From Heloderma charlesbogerti (Eukaryota > Chordata > Lepidosauria > Squamata > Helodermatidae), in NCBI GenBank assembly GCA_026122225.1, contig JANEZZ010001850.1, positions 868,001-932,000 on the forward strand: a stretch of 64,000 nt of DNA, read 5' to 3'. Positions 1-11,639 of this stretch are shown in pieces. Below the pieces are notes generated by a model. It had not been told where the DNA came from. It saw only the letters and a program-made list of their open reading frames with translations, and made no database searches. Numbering within the stretch: position 1 is the stretch's first letter; each line of letters begins with the position of its first letter. Made by a program: the position numbers and the translations under genes.

Positions 1-580
1 CCCCAACAATCCTCCCATTCCGGAGCCTTTCTGCATTTATCATGGGCTCCCAGACAGCAAACATGTGATTGCTGAGAGGGGAAGCTTTTAATTTTCAAGG
101 TTCCATAGAAATGAAACAGCACCATGTAGTGGCTATTTTAATTGTGTTACATTCCGAGTTTAAAAAATGGTTCATTAGTTCTGGATCTATTTGAGATGGG
201 ATAACTAGAAAATACCTCTGGATGTGCCCTGGAGGTTAACAATGTCATGGAAAGACCCACAAACTTCTGTGAGTGAGCAATCTCAATAGCAGGATAAAAG
301 CTCCATGTGAAGGAGCCCTTAGTGCAGGCCATGGAGCTGCAACAGTGTGCCATGCAGCTCCTCAGAAGTTAGTATTCTCTCATGTATTGTAGTAATAAAT
401 TACCCTGTTGTGATGGTACCTGAATCTATTGTGCATTGCCTGCAGAGCAGAACCTAACAGTGGACTGCAAACTGAGCAGGTCATCTCCCCATGCCCCCAC
501 GTAATTTTAACATGCACTGTGAAAGGAGTCCAGGAATAATTGAGGGGTTCAGCTGCAGGTGAGAAGACATTGTTCAGACA

Positions 581-621
581 CCAGGTCTACCCACTGAGAA
601 ACAACAGAGAGGTAGACCTGG
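581..621. other. Inverted repeat inside copy A
   Basis: CCAGGTCTACC at 581-591 is the exact reverse complement of GGTAGACCTGG at 611-621, giving an 11-bp stem with a 19-nt loop. The matching place in copy B keeps the left arm, but the right arm differs at one or two bases. It may be a structured element of the parent repeat or chance; no function is assigned. Confidence 0.5.
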
Positions 622-991
622 TCTACACATTTCTCAGAGCCCAGGCCTTGGTAGACATAGTGCCCAGGCCTTGTTGCTGCTCAGTAACCTGATCTACCAG
701 AAATGGTGGGCCTGTTCTCTAATGCTGTCACTGCTTTTAAAAAAATGTACAACCATACACAGTATGTGCAGTTCCTGGAAAAATATGCAGTTCCAAAAGA
801 GTATTGCTGCAGTTCAAAATTAAAGCCATGCAAAAGTTGTATTGCTAGTTGATGTAAAAAGGGGCAGATGATGTGAAAAGTAAAGTGAGTAGTTCAGGCT
901 CCTCTAGAACCCTAAACCCTGATCAAGCATACCCATTTCTCCTCCCACTGCTAAAGACACTCCCCACAGACTTGACTGCTATTCTCTAGAG

Positions 992-1127
992 CTGCCTTCT
1001 CCAACCTGGTGCCTGCCAGATGTTTTCGACTTCAAGCCCCATCAGCACCAGCCAACATGGCCAATCGTCAGGAATGCTGGGAGTTGGAGTCCGCAATATC
1101 TGGAAGGCACCAGGTTGGGGAAGACAG
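992..1127. mobile_element. Non-autonomous hAT-like element (MITE)
   Basis: The ends are inverted repeats: CTGCCTTCTCCAACCTGGTG at the left, and CACCAGGTTGGGGAAGACAG at the right. The flanks are CTCTAGAG (984-991) and GTCTAAAG (1128-1135), an 8-bp near-match of the nTCTAGAn type expected for hAT target duplications. The interior holds an imperfect palindrome around AATGCTGGGAGTTGGAGTC. No transposase is present. The same family recurs at 37042, 34552, 35107, 52103, 61807 and 13437. Confidence 0.75.
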
Positions 1128-1689
1128 GTCTAAAGAGGAAAATAATTCCATGACAAGTCATGTGAAGTTGTCAATGCTATGGTAAGGGCAGCGATGCCAT
1201 AAAATATTCAATACTGTATTCTTTAGATAGCTGTTCTGTGTTTGTACAGCTTTTTTTCCCTCTTGGTGTGTTTTTTATCCCTCACTACAAATTTTGTTGG
1301 AGTTTGCGATGCTTCTTGGATATAACACTCTTTCCATTAGTGCAGTTCCATTCCCAAGATCTCTACTACTCTCTGTAGGCTTCTAAATGTCATAGAATAT
1401 GATGCTTGCTAAGCAACAGAGTGCACACAGAATGATAGTGCACGGATGTGCTGTAGAGGCATGCTCTATGTACACAAATTACAACCACAAACTACTGTAC
1501 AGTGTTTCCCCTCTCCCCTTGGCCCACGGCCAGATGTACATCCCACAGCAGGGCATTTCCTAAGGATGGGGACACTACAGAAAGGCTCCATTTCTTGTGC
1601 CCATCAACTTAATAGATCTTATTGGTTGGCAAGTGAGCGGGGCCTCCATGGGCAATCTTAAGGCCTAGGCAGATTCATACAGGTGCAGC

Positions 1690-2310
1690 TGGCTCTTCAG
1701 ATAACCTGCTCCCAAGCCATTTAAAGTTAATCACCAGCACTTTAAATTGGGCCCACATATGCACTGGTAACTGGTATGAAATTGGTATTATATGCTCTGA
1801 TTGTCTAGCCCCTGCAAGCAACCTAGAGGCTGAATTCTCCACAAGCTGAAGCTAAACCATCTTCAAAGTCAGCCCCATGTACAGCTTGTTAAGTTGTCTA
1901 GCCTGGATGTAACCAAGGCATGAATAGCAAAGGCCGCTTTCATCAGCTGGCATATCAGCCAACGCTGATAACTCCTTGTAGACCAGGAGTGCCTGGACCA
2001 CAGATAGCACTGAATCCAGGAGAACTCCTGCGGTGCTTGCTTGGTCCTTCAAGGGAAGTGCCACCCCATCTGACAACAGTCTTACACCTCCATCCAGATC
2101 AGCAGCTTTCCCCACCCACAGAACTTCCATGTACCTCCATCTTATCTGGATTAAGCCTCAGCTTATTTGCCTTCATCCATTCCAAAACTGCCTCTGGACA
2201 CCTCTTCAGGGTTTCACCCAGCCTCCCTGGGATTAGCTGAAGAAAACGAGAGGTAGACCTCTGTGTCATTCACATACTGATGACTTGGATTCCATCCCCT
2301 TCGCCTCCCT
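1690..2310 (-). mobile_element. L2/CR1-clade LINE, reverse-transcriptase remnant
   Basis: Read on the minus strand, the block gives the C-terminal half of a non-LTR reverse transcriptase. A degraded YADD box (QYVNDTEVYLSFSS, about 2285-2240) is followed by EWMKANKLRLNPDKMEV (about 2190-2130), a VLLDSVLS segment and LNKLYMGLTLKMV (about 1890-1855), which is the usual order in L2-like LINEs. Several stops and at least two frame changes break it. It has no complete 5' or 3' end and is a dead fossil copy. Clade assignment rests on motif style only. Confidence 0.7.
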
Positions 2311-3236
2311 TCAGCCACCTGTACCCCATGAAAAGCCACTTTGGAGTGTTGTTTGGTCCTCCTGTACAATGTGCAATGGGGCATGGGGAGGCTCTGGAGA
2401 GAGGAGGAAGTGGGAAATGTTCCTTCTGTGAACTTCCTTAAGTTAACATATTGTAGGATCCAAGCTCCTGTTTGGGTGGTTCTTCCATCTTCCAGAAGCC
2501 ATCCCCTCCCCGTGCCACCGGGCCCCCCGCCCACCAAAATGCTTTCAAGGGGCACATATGTATCTAGGGGGGAATAAGGGATGGGAAACCTTCCTTCCAT
2601 GAACTTATGTTAACTTAGCATTCAAGGCAATCCGTTTTTGTATGGATCCAGAATTAAAGAGTTATAGAAACATACATTTGAGTGGCTGCAATAGGTCAGT
2701 GAAAGTGGGACCTTCAAAAATATGTTGCATTGTATCTTCAGTGATAGGAGATGAGAGTTTCCCCCAGCTCAGAGCTGCAGAAAGGCAGACCTTCCTCCTG
2801 AGTAGACTTTCAAGGAGTTGGGCTGTCCTTTACATGCATGAAAGCTGTTGTGCTGGGACTTACTCCTGCACAGACATTCATAGAGCTGAGCTGTGGTTTG
2901 CATGACTGAACACTGTTGCACTGGTTCCGTGCCATTAGCCCCACCTGCTACTACAGAACACAGACCCCCCAGCATGCCCCATTTGGGCCTGGGCATCTCT
3001 CTGGAGAGGCTGCTTGCCTGATCTCTTGTTGAGGGGGAGGGTGGCAATGGCGGTGCCCCCCCTCACCTCAGGCAGCAGGACATCTTGTGCTGCCACTGGC
3101 TCCTGTTCAGTGTTGCTGCCAGCCAGCTATATCCTTCTGCAAGGAGCTCAAGCATGGCGTCCCACTCCCTGGTTTTCCATTTTTCTCCACACTGGGATGG
3201 GGTTTTGTTTTTGAGGTGTTGCCCCTTAGAGATTTG
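2311..3236. other. Unassigned intergenic stretch
   Basis: No gene or recognisable element is seen. Two short related blocks occur, at 2418-2446 (TTCCTTCTGTGAACTTCC...) and 2589-2616 (TTCCTTCCATGAACTTATG...), both running into GTTAAC, which suggests an old repeat. Open frames here are short and unsupported. Confidence 0.4.
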
Positions 3237-3312
3237 TGTGTGTGTGTATCTATATCTATATCTATATCTATATCTATATCTATATCTATATCTATATCTA
3301 TATCTATATCTA

Positions 3313-3347
<35 letters not shown>

Positions 3348-3348
3348 T
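3237..3348. repeat. Compound microsatellite (TATATC)n / (TATC)n
   Basis: A short GTGTGT run is followed by about a dozen copies of the 6-bp unit CTATAT and then by about eight copies of CTAT. The Tyr/Leu and Ser/Ile repeat reading frames across it are artefacts of the repeat. Confidence 0.97.
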
Positions 3349-4760
3349 GCACTCCTGCAAATGTTGGGTGTGCTGATACCTCCATGTTGTTTCTGAGTGG
3401 CCCCATTTGGGCTCCATTTCTGCTGGCACTCACCACATGAGTTCATTATTAGAGGGAGTGATGAACAAAGCTAGTCTTATCAGATGGCTTTGAGCACACA
3501 CTTGTGTTTTACTTTAGTTATCACATTTAACATTGGCTTGATTTTATTACTGCACACCATGCCAAGAGATTCACTTCCATCTTTCTATGACCTCTGCTGT
3601 TGATTAATTACCAATTCCAACATGAAATGCCATTGATTAGCATGTGGTTGATATTTGCGCTGCAGTGAATAATAATGTAGGTCATCATGTTCTCCTGGCT
3701 GTGATAGATCGAGTCCCCCTACTGGCTTACTTTTGTTAGTGACAGGCGACTAATTTGAAGCGGTGATCTTAACGGTAATGTTGCTGCCAAAAATAGAGTT
3801 CCTCCCTTCCTCCTGAAGATACAGCTGAATATTTATTAAACTGTGTTTGGCCATTGACAGAGCCTGACATTTCATCATATGTTATACGTTTCAACTGGAA
3901 AAGACAAAAAGGAAGAGAAGAACTGTACATGAATAGAGATCTGATTTCTACATATGATTCATTTAGAACCCACCCCCATGAAACTCCTTCAGGAATTCAA
4001 GTTGGAGAGGACAATGAAACAAAATGAAGGATGTATAAAACAGCTGGAGACAAAATAGCACTGCCACATACATGCTTTTATTACAATTTGATTTGTTTCC
4101 TTTTGAGGGGTAAAATGTAGTGCTTAATGGTGATCGGTTGCTTCTTAACATATAAGATTTCCTAGAGACAGTGTGTTTCCATAGTTAGGGAAGGAGATAC
4201 ACAAATTAAACTGCCCTAAAAAAAAATTGCCCCAGGACTTAATTACTAAGGGCCATACTACTGAGAGAACATATATGAATCAGTCCTCAGTGCCAGCATA
4301 TTTCAAGGTTCAAAAAACGTTTGTGATGGCGTGACATGACTATTCAATGCTTTTATGGAATTAGAATAATATCTTAGTATGATTCTTTTGTTGCTTTTTT
4401 AAATAACTCTATTAGTCACAAGAAATAAAAAAAAAAGCACCAAAACAGCATCACAGGGGAAAGAAACCCCTAATGTTTAAGAACAATTCAGTAGCTAAGC
4501 ATAAACAACAGGCACTGCCAAAAAACTAAAAACTAGAAATCAGTCCATAAAACATTATAGTCAGCAGCAAGAATTAATAGTTAATAATATATTTTCATTT
4601 TGGACCAGAGCCACTTTTTATGTTATTTATTTCTTCATATACTCATTCATTAATTGTATAAATATGCTTAATGGCGGCAGTAAAGAACACCCAAAAGAAA
4701 AATAGAAAAATAGGGCACTACCAAAAAACAGGAGAGGAGTAATGGGGTTTCTGAATAGAC
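3349..4760. other. Unassigned AT-rich intergenic stretch
   Basis: No coding region or repeat family was recognised. The part around 3600-3790 is AT-rich, contains homeodomain-like cores (GATTAATTACC, TTGATTAGC) and shows no repeat signature, so it might be conserved non-coding DNA. That is a guess from composition only. Confidence 0.3.
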
Positions 4761-4767
4761 CTTACCA

Positions 4768-4835
4768 TGCAATCCTACACATGACTACTCAGAGGTAAAT
4801 CCCATTGGGTTCAATGGGGCTTACTCCATTACAAA
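4768..4835. repeat. Fragment of a dispersed palindromic MITE family
   Basis: Contains GCAATCCTACACATGACTAC and a nearby CCCATTGGGTTCAATGGGGC palindrome. Related fragments occur at 12885-12965, 25375-25420, 33550-33616, 39264-39362, 41728-41788 and 48166-48230, always combining a TGCAATCCTAT-like end with a TACTC(A/C)AGAAGTAA-like inner part. Confidence 0.55.
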
Positions 4836-5039
4836 GGGATGATGATTAAAGATTGCTTAGGTGCTTTAAAAAAAAGGCTCAAAGCAACATGCAATAAAAT
4901 TAAAACATTCAGAATTTAAAACAGGTAAAACAATTATTCACCAAAATACAACCACCCCACAAAACAACTGAAAGTTCAATGACAACTGTACACAATTCAA
5001 CAGATGCATTAAACAGCCCACCATATACCAGCAAATGCC

Positions 5040-5245
5040 TGGGAATGGAGGAAAGTCTTAACCTAGTGCTGAAAAGATGGGAATATTGGCATCAGGCTGG
5101 GGACAGCATTCCATAATCAGGGGGCCACCAACAAAAAGGCTGTCTCCCTTGTCATCCTTCTCCGAATCTCTCTTGGAGGAGGCACTCAGAGGAAGTCCTC
5201 ATACCTCACACATTAGGCTGGGCCACTTTTGTAACATGAGTTGGT
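5040..5245. mobile_element. LINE-derived fragment, probable 3' untranslated part
   Basis: The block GGAATGGAGGAAAGTCTTAACC...GGAGGAGGCACTCAGAGGAAG resembles the untranslated tail of a common squamate L2-type LINE. The fragment at 57945-58175 looks like another part of the same consensus. No open frame is kept. Family identity is from recollection of repeat style, not a search. Confidence 0.45.
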
Positions 5246-6983
5246 GTACTTGCATAAAACTAAAGTGATATGTGAGTTGGGAATTGTGATTTTTATCCAT
5301 GATACCAAAGGTAAATTTTGAAGAATGCTGAGGTTTCCATGACTGAAATTGTCCTTTGAACAACAACTATAAATCTCACATATGTGTTAAAAGAGAGGCC
5401 AAAAGCACCTAGCATGCTGTTGGAATTAAATGTTAAACAGGAACTGTAGCAAAAGTCATTACCAAATTGGTCAAGATCTTTTCTTAGCCCTCTATTCTTG
5501 ATATTTGGCATGGTTCTAAATGTTAAGCCGGTCATATAGGTTTCCTTTTAGAACAAGGTTGAAGAGATGGCATGTCTATACCAGTTTTTCATTTATGTTT
5601 ACCTAGGCTCTCAACAAGTATTATAAATTTCCACTGGGACACTGGCAATTGTAAAGGAGCACGTTTAAGAGCTGGGCCTTGGGTCCATAATTCTAGGATG
5701 AGGAAATATTGTGGAAACAATTTCAGATTTCACACATTTTTTCCATGACAGCTTGTTAAAAAAAATTGATGCATTAAAAAACAACAAAAACCCACCAGTG
5801 TTTAAACAGGTGGCTAAAGTCAGGGGTTCTTAAAATGGAAACACTTTGATTCTGATTTAAGACACTTTTGATTGATACATTTGACTTGATTGGTACGCAC
5901 TGTGTGTTCCTGTTTTTCTCATCTACAGAAAACATCTTTGAATAATCTCATTTACTATTTATATAAGATATCTTTTACAATATAAACAAACGTATTCTTC
6001 AAGGCACAGCAATTTTTCATTTTAGCCATTTATATGTTTTTAAAATGAATTACGTGTTTCTCTTTCAAAAAATGAATATTGATCTTTCAGGGCAATAAAT
6101 CTTATTCCTCATCACAGCAAGTAATTTAATATCTGTAGCTGGCATATCTATTAGCCAGATGTCGAATGCACACATGCTCTAGACACAATTTTATATGATA
6201 TAAATTAAAGTCACAGAGGAAATAAAAATTTGGATCTAGCCTTCTTAGAGAGTGAGGTGTGCGTTTATGTTATCCTGACCAGTTGATGACTGGTCTCCCA
6301 GAGCTGGCTGTTTGTTTAAACCATTTTACCTCACTCTTTAGCCCAAAAGACTTCCAGAGCTGCTGACTAAGATCAGTAATAAGACAGTAGAAAAAGCGAG
6401 GGGGGCGGGAGTGAAAGACGGAAGCTCAGGTACCAGCTCTTACCATTACAGTTCTTGTCAAGACCAGCTGGAATGCAAACAATTCACATAACCTGATGGA
6501 GTGACAGCTGGCTAGATGACACTCGGAGAAAGTCAGCTGGTCTCCCAGCAGAGGCAATGGAACAGCTCTGCTTCTCTCCCTCTGCTCTGCAGCCTGGGGC
6601 CATTCTTCATGGGTGATTTACTGCAGAGAGGGGAGCTTTGAGGTTGTTTGCGACACATGACCCATCACCAATCCACAGCAAAGCTGCTGCTTCCCTCTGG
6701 AAAAGGCGCGATTTCTGGAAGCCCTTTCACTGCGTCTTTTTCCTAAATTGTGGCTCCCACGTGGTTTTGCACAGTGTGCCATGTCCTCCTGTGTTAAATC
6801 CTGGGTGTGCCTCTGTGACCTGGCAGTGATGTGGTCAAGGGGGTGGGATACCCCATTCCCTCTTGTTTCCCCAATTTAAGTAGCTTTTCCCATTTAGAAA
6901 ATCCCCCGGAGCACAGCAGCAATCCCTCACGATACTGCAGTACTGGGGACACCCATTCACCTTGGGTAGCTTGCTTTTAATCT
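5246..6983. other. Unassigned intergenic stretch
   Basis: No coding region, RNA gene or repeat family recognised. The 6240-6620 part is less AT-rich, lacks repeat signatures and contains repeated CAGCTGG/CCAGCTGG E-box-like motifs (near 6463, 6508 and 6534). It could hold regulatory DNA, without direct evidence. Confidence 0.3.
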
Positions 6984-7178
6984 TTAACGTACCCTCCCCC
7001 TTCTGTGCAGGTTTACTGGGAAGTAAGAAATAAATCTCACTCCCCTGTAGTGAATCTTTAACATATCCCGATGCTGAATGAGAGTTTTTGTAAAGCCCCC
7101 CTCCCTTTCTGTGCATGTTTACTTGGAAGTAAGAAATAAATCTCGCTCCCCTGCAGTGAATCTTTAACACATCCTAAT
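6984..7178. repeat. Local duplication of a ~78-bp block
   Basis: The block at about 6993-7070 recurs at about 7098-7174. Both contain GGAAGTAAGAAATAAATCTC followed by CTCCCCTG(T/C)AGTGAATC and TTTAACA(T/C)ATCC, with few differences. The copies are separated by about 27 bp, so this is a diverged tandem duplication. The minus-strand open frame across it is a by-product. Confidence 0.8.
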
Positions 7179-7532
7179 GCATAGGGTGCCATAGTATATT
7201 GTTAAATCATTAAAGGGTTAAAGTGCTAAAGCATTTAAGGGGAAAGTATTGACTCCTGTGTCACTGCCTTGCACACAGTGGCTACAACTTGCAATTTTGG
7301 AGACTTGACAGATTCTTTGATTAGGGGTAGGATTGTCTATGGCACTTGGAACCATTCTCTGTGAGAGCGGCTCCTCAGGGAAGGTGTTTTCACACTAGAC
7401 CAGTGCTTGGGGCATGAAGCAGAAGCCTCACAAGAAAGAATGAAAGCCTCAGGAGGTTCTGCACCTTCTGAAATACATGCAGCGAGACAACAGCAGAAGA
7501 AAGCAATAACCGAGCCTTCCAGACCCAGTGTG

Positions 7533-7760
7533 AGATGTATTTACTGTGGGTAACAGCATGGGAGAATAAAGGAGAAGTGTCCGGCACTAGGACAGCACTG
7601 TATGGAATGTGACAAACTGAATCACTTCAGCAGTATGTGTAAAAGCGAAAGGAAGCCCACTACAGACATTGTCAGACTTGTTCAGGGAGAGTCTGGCACA
7701 TTAGACAGTAGTGATGACATAATGTCCCTCTCCTTTAGTCTACAAAAAAGTCAGGTGTGG
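7533..7760 (+). pseudogene. Gypsy gag zinc-knuckle remnant
   Basis: The frame reads CIYCG, then a TAA stop at 7551-7553, then QHGRIKEKCPA and CMECDKLNHFSSMC. The spacing of Cys and His is that of paired gypsy-type gag zinc knuckles, which bind the element's RNA during particle assembly. The first knuckle is interrupted by the stop; the second is intact. The following acidic stretch ends where the unlike DNA at about 7755 begins. Confidence 0.75.
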
Positions 7761-8109
7761 GCAGGGATGTCGCGGGAGTCCGAGAGGGGGGTGGAGTCCA
7801 GTGGACTCCCCAGCACTCTTCCTCCTGGACCCTGCTCACTGAATGGCCAGGCCCATTCGCCAAATGGTCCCCAAGCGCCCTTAACGAGCTGCCATTTTGC
7901 AAAAAAAAAAAAAAAGTGGCTTGGGTTTTTCCAGAAATGTAATGTAAATGGTTCTGTGAAGGGGCAATTTATGCAACATTACAGGTTAAGGGGCTGGCTG
8001 GCCGCCAGGCGCTTGCCGGATGCTTGCTGTGCCATCCAGCAGCACGGCAAGCAAGGCTGGGTGGCAGTTCAGCAAGTGCCCAGCAAAGACGGACTTATAA
8101 TATGCAATG

Positions 8110-9450
8110 TTATAACCATTAACCCTAAGAATGAGAGGAAGTATTAGCTGACTTTTGTGGTTGTGAAAGGAGACAAACATAAACCCCTGTTGGGGTACGC
8201 TGCCACAAAGGCCATGGATCTGATCAAGGTCCAGAATCAGAATTTTAAAGCTCCAGCTGAGGAAGCAAGATGTGCTTGCTCATGGACAACAGTGAGAATT
8301 TTAAAATCATATGGGGATGTTTTCAGGGATGAAAGTTGCCTGGAAAGTGAGTTGTGGTAGATTCAGCAGTGGAACCAGTATGCCTGCTATGAAGAAAACT
8401 GTCTGCCGCAATTTACCATCTTTACCACTTTACAAGAGCAACTTGAAAAATTGCAAAGTAGAGACATCATAGCACCAGTAGAAATCAATATTTCCTGGGT
8501 AAGCACCATCCTAGTGGTAAAAAAAGCCATCAGGCAAACTTTGCATTTGCATTGACCCAAAGCTACTGAACCAAGCGCTGGAGAGATGTCATTACCCCCT
8601 ACCCACAGTAGATGACATATTGCCAGAACTTTCAAAAGATAAAATCTTTACAGCCTGTGATGTAAAGAAAGGATTTAGGCATGTTAGATTGGATGAGGAC
8701 TCTAGTATGCTTACTACCTTTGCAACACTTTGGTCGAGTCAGATGGCTTTGGATGCCAATGGGATGCCAATGTCCAGCTTCCAAACTGTTTTGGAGGAGA
8801 CTATCCTCTGAACTGGAAGGACTTCCTGGAGTGAAAATAATAGCAGATGATATTCTCGTAGTAGGTGAAGGAAGTGATGACTCAGAAGCTGAGCAGGACC
8901 ATGACAAGAAATTACAGGCCTTTCTCCAGCAAGGCAGAGATTTAAAAAAAAATTAAATGGAATGCCAAAAAGATGTGACTGAAACAGAAAGAGGTAACAT
9001 ATTTTGGACATGTACTAACAGCAGAGGGACTGAAAGCAGACACCCACAAGATTGAGACAATCTGAGACCTGCCAGCTCTAGCAGATGTAGAAGCAGTGCA
9101 ATGCATCATTGGGATGATCAACTTTCTAGCTAAGTTTTGCCCTCATTTGGCCACAGTTGTAGAACCAATGTGGCAAATTACTAGGCAGGTTGTGGAGTGG
9201 GAATAAGGAACTCCCCAACTGCAAGCTTTTGATTTGGTGAAATAAATTATTACCAGTGCCCCAGTACTGCAATACCATTAGCTAGGCAAACCACAAACCC
9301 TACAATGTGATGCATCTGAGGAAGGCATTGGGGCGGTTCTTTTACAAGAACATCCAATTGCTTATGCAAGCAGAGCACTATCACAGATCGAGCAGGGTTA
9401 TGCCCAGACAGAGAAAGAGCTCTTAACAATGGTTTTTGGAGTGGAATGAT
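8110..9450 (+). pseudogene. Gypsy pol remnant: reverse transcriptase and RNase H
   Basis: From about 8155 the frames give VVVKGDKHKPLLGYAATKAM (end of the protease-RT linker), then ELSKDKIFTACDVKKGF and KIIADDILVV (the (Y/A)DD active-site region of RT, at about 8830-8860). RNase H follows with LQCDASEEGIGAVLLQ and IAYASRALS (about 9298-9390). Stops and frame changes interrupt the reading, including TGA at 9447-9449. Motif order and style are those of Ty3/gypsy elements. It is not expected to make a functional polyprotein. Confidence 0.82.
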
Positions 9451-9929
9451 TCCATCAATACACCTATGGTGAGGCAGTTAGAGCACAAAGCATTTGAGAC
9501 AATAATAACAAAACCTCTTCTGAGTGCTCCAAAGAGATTACAGCGCATGCTCTTGCACCTACAGTGCTATGATGTTCAGATTAAATACTGCCCAGGTCAA
9601 TTAATAGTGTCAGCAATACCCTTAGCACAGCATATACACCCAACAGCAGTAACTTTGGAGAAGGAGACTCAGACATTGAATCCATCAATATGTTGCACTA
9701 TTTCCCTATTTCGGCAACTCAGTGCAATTAAATTAAGGAGGCCACTGAAAAAGACATCCAGCTACAGGCAGTCAAGGAACAAATCTGAAAGGCTGGCCTG
9801 AGAATAAAAATCAGGAGCGTAACTATATTGCCTAATCAAAGATGAGCTCAGTGTACAGGACAGGATTGTATTTTGAGGATGGAAAACAGCTGTTCCAGCT
9901 TCCTTATGTAAGGAAATAATGTGCAACAT

Positions 9930-10800
9930 ACATGCATCACACCTAGGCATTGGGCCAGAGAGTGTGTTCATTGGCCAGGAATGAACTCACAACATTGATC
10001 CTTGATAGAAGGTTATGATACATACTGGTTATGTGATAATAAACAACTGAAAAAGACTCTTCTACAACATGAGTTGCCCATCAGACTATGGGAAAAGATT
10101 GGAATTGACTTTGTTTATTTTCAGGGAGAAGCAATATCTAGTTATAATTGATTATTACTCCAATTTCTGGGAGTTTGATGCCCTCTCAGACACAAGGACC
10201 AAGGCAGTCATTGTTAAACCGAAGGCTCATTTTGCAAGATATGGCATCCCTGACACAGTATTTTCAGACAATGGGCCCCAGTTTGCATCTGAGGACTTTT
10301 GTTCATTTACAAAGAACTGGGAGTTTGATCACCACATATTTTCTCCAGCATATCCACAAAGTAATAGCAAGGTGGAATCTGTTGTCAAAACAGCTAAAAA
10401 AATTGCTACACAAAGCAATGTTCTCAGACTCTGACCCTTGGTTAGCCTTCCTGGCACATAGGAATATACCATCACAGGGTTGCCAGACCAGTCCAGCACA
10501 GGCATTGATGGGATATCAAACTAAAGCCCTATTGCCAATGAGAGGAGACCTTCTGCAGCCAGCAGGAGTGGATCAATGCAGAGAAGAAATGGCCAACAAT
10601 CAATGAAAGCAAGCATCTGTACAATAGGGCAGCAATAGACCTACTGCTTCTAAGACTTAATATCTCACCAACAGTCATGAACCAGAAGGAATGGACAAAA
10701 GGTATAGTGAGAGGTGAAGTAGCACCGAGGTCATATGAAGTGGTTACACAAGAAGGGCAAGTGATCTGCAGAAACAGGAAGCATTTATGATCCACAAGAT
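9930..10800 (+). pseudogene. Gypsy integrase remnant
   Basis: A 366-bp open stretch at 10069-10434 contains YGIPDTVFSDNGPQFASED, then SPAYPQSNSKVES. These are the second Asp and the Glu of the DD35E integrase core, the region that joins element DNA to the target. The first Asp falls near GIDFV around 10095 in another frame. A C-terminal part (SYEVVTQEGQVICRN, about 10730-10780) resembles the chromodomain-less integrase tail. Several frame changes break it. Confidence 0.8.
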
Positions 10801-11110
10801 ATAATACCCAGGGGCATCCTGTAGACAAAAAAGAAGAAGTAAGGTAGGAAGAAAAAGAGAGTTACCCTGAAGTGAACTCAGCAGAGAAGGAAGAAGATCC
10901 CCAAAGAGAACCAGACACAGAAAGCATGAGAGGATACTCTCAGCATGGGCACCTTTTGAAAAGACCAGAGTACCTCAAATACTATGTAACTTAACAAGTT
11001 TCCACCTCAGAGAATTTTTAGAAAATTATATTAATAAGCACTGAGAGGAAGTTAGGTTGCAGATCATTTGTTCCTGTTTTTGGTTAAAAGTATTTGTAAA
11101 ATAGGGAAGA

Positions 11111-11275
11111 TGTAACATGGTTAGTGGAACTGAAGTTAAGGAGAACAGACTCCCTGGGAAGAAAACTGTTCACAAGGGAACAGCCCAGCCTCATGGAGGC
11201 TTTTACTTTCATTTTCAATAAAGCTTTGGTGGTAGGCCTAGCTGTTGCTGCCTCCTTCTATTTACCACATAAACA
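11111..11275 (+). repeat. Probable gypsy 3' LTR (start clear, end uncertain)
   Basis: TGTAACATGG directly follows a purine-rich tract, and the polyadenylation signal AATAAA lies at 11217-11222. The LTR end was not fixed: no CA end with a target duplication could be matched, and no second copy of this LTR is in the window. Confidence 0.5.
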
Positions 11276-11367
11276 GAGGGGACCATTGTGGGTCAGCGTG
11301 AACAGAAGCATCTCTGATAATAGCCTCCAGTCCAATAGTGGAAGCAGTAGCAAATGCCTTACCAGAG

Positions 11368-11573
11368 TAGAGAAGCTGCCTTATGCCAGGTCAGGCAATT
11401 GTCCAGTCTCATTGGCCTATATTGTCTGCTCTGACTGGCGGCTGCTCTCCAGGGTCTCAGGCAGAGGCGTATCCCATCACCTGCAACCTGGTTTTTTCAA
11501 CTGGAGGTGGCAGGGATTGAACCTGAGACCTTCTGCATGCAAAGCACGTGCCCCACCACTGTGGTATGGTCCC
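11368..11573 (-). mobile_element. tRNA-Ala-like SINE, reverse orientation
   Basis: The block begins with GAAGCTGCCTTATGCCAGG and ends with the complement of a tRNA-like head. GGGATTGAACC near 11514 is the reverse of a pol III B box (GGTTCAATCCC). Further copies are at 30643-30840 and 32216-32420 (same orientation) and 38945-39153 (opposite orientation). Confidence 0.8.
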
Positions 11574-11639
11574 TATTCATCTAAAAGTTCATGTATTTTC
11601 TGGTTTTAATTTTAGAAGCATACATATTTTTTCAGAATC

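Larger units (their letters stand above)
110..1530 (+). repeat. Unclassified interspersed repeat, copy A
   Basis: This block is repeated at 36310-37620 in the same orientation and in the same order. Shared landmarks include TTAGTGCAGGCCATGGAG near 320, the AATAAATTACCC region near 395, the CCAGGTCTACC block near 581, and ATGTTTTCGACTTCA near 1020. A hAT element sits at the same place in both copies (992-1127 here). The part before 310 matches a third fragment at 63020-63240 instead. A TATA-like GGATAAAAGC near 293 followed by AATAAA near 394 could mean an LTR-like 5' end, but no TG...CA ends or coding region were found. Called a repeat on direct internal similarity; the class is unknown. Confidence 0.7.
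7395..11275 (+). mobile_element. Ty3/gypsy LTR retrotransposon, decayed and 5'-truncated
   Basis: Coding remnants follow the Ty3/gypsy order gag-RT-RNase H-integrase. A zinc-knuckle region lies at about 7532-7646, RT at about 8580-8950, RNase H at about 9290-9450 and an integrase core at about 10200-10400. A purine-rich tract (AAAATAGGGAAGA, ending 11110) precedes TGTAACATGG at 11111, which looks like the start of the 3' LTR, and AATAAA follows at 11217. No matching 5' LTR is seen upstream. Many stops and frameshifts disable it. About 7755-8110 looks unlike the surrounding element and may be an insertion, including an A-run at 7901. Confidence 0.85.

Noticed and set aside
3085..3440. Open frames with YLYLYL or SISISI repeats
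   Set aside because: Translation of the TATATC/TATC microsatellite.
6835..7170. 111-codon minus-strand frame with an internal repeat
   Set aside because: Produced by the local ~78-bp DNA duplication, not by a repeat protein.
7602..8147. 181-codon open frame as an independent gene
   Set aside because: Its first part is the gypsy gag zinc knuckle; the rest runs through unrelated DNA and an A-run.
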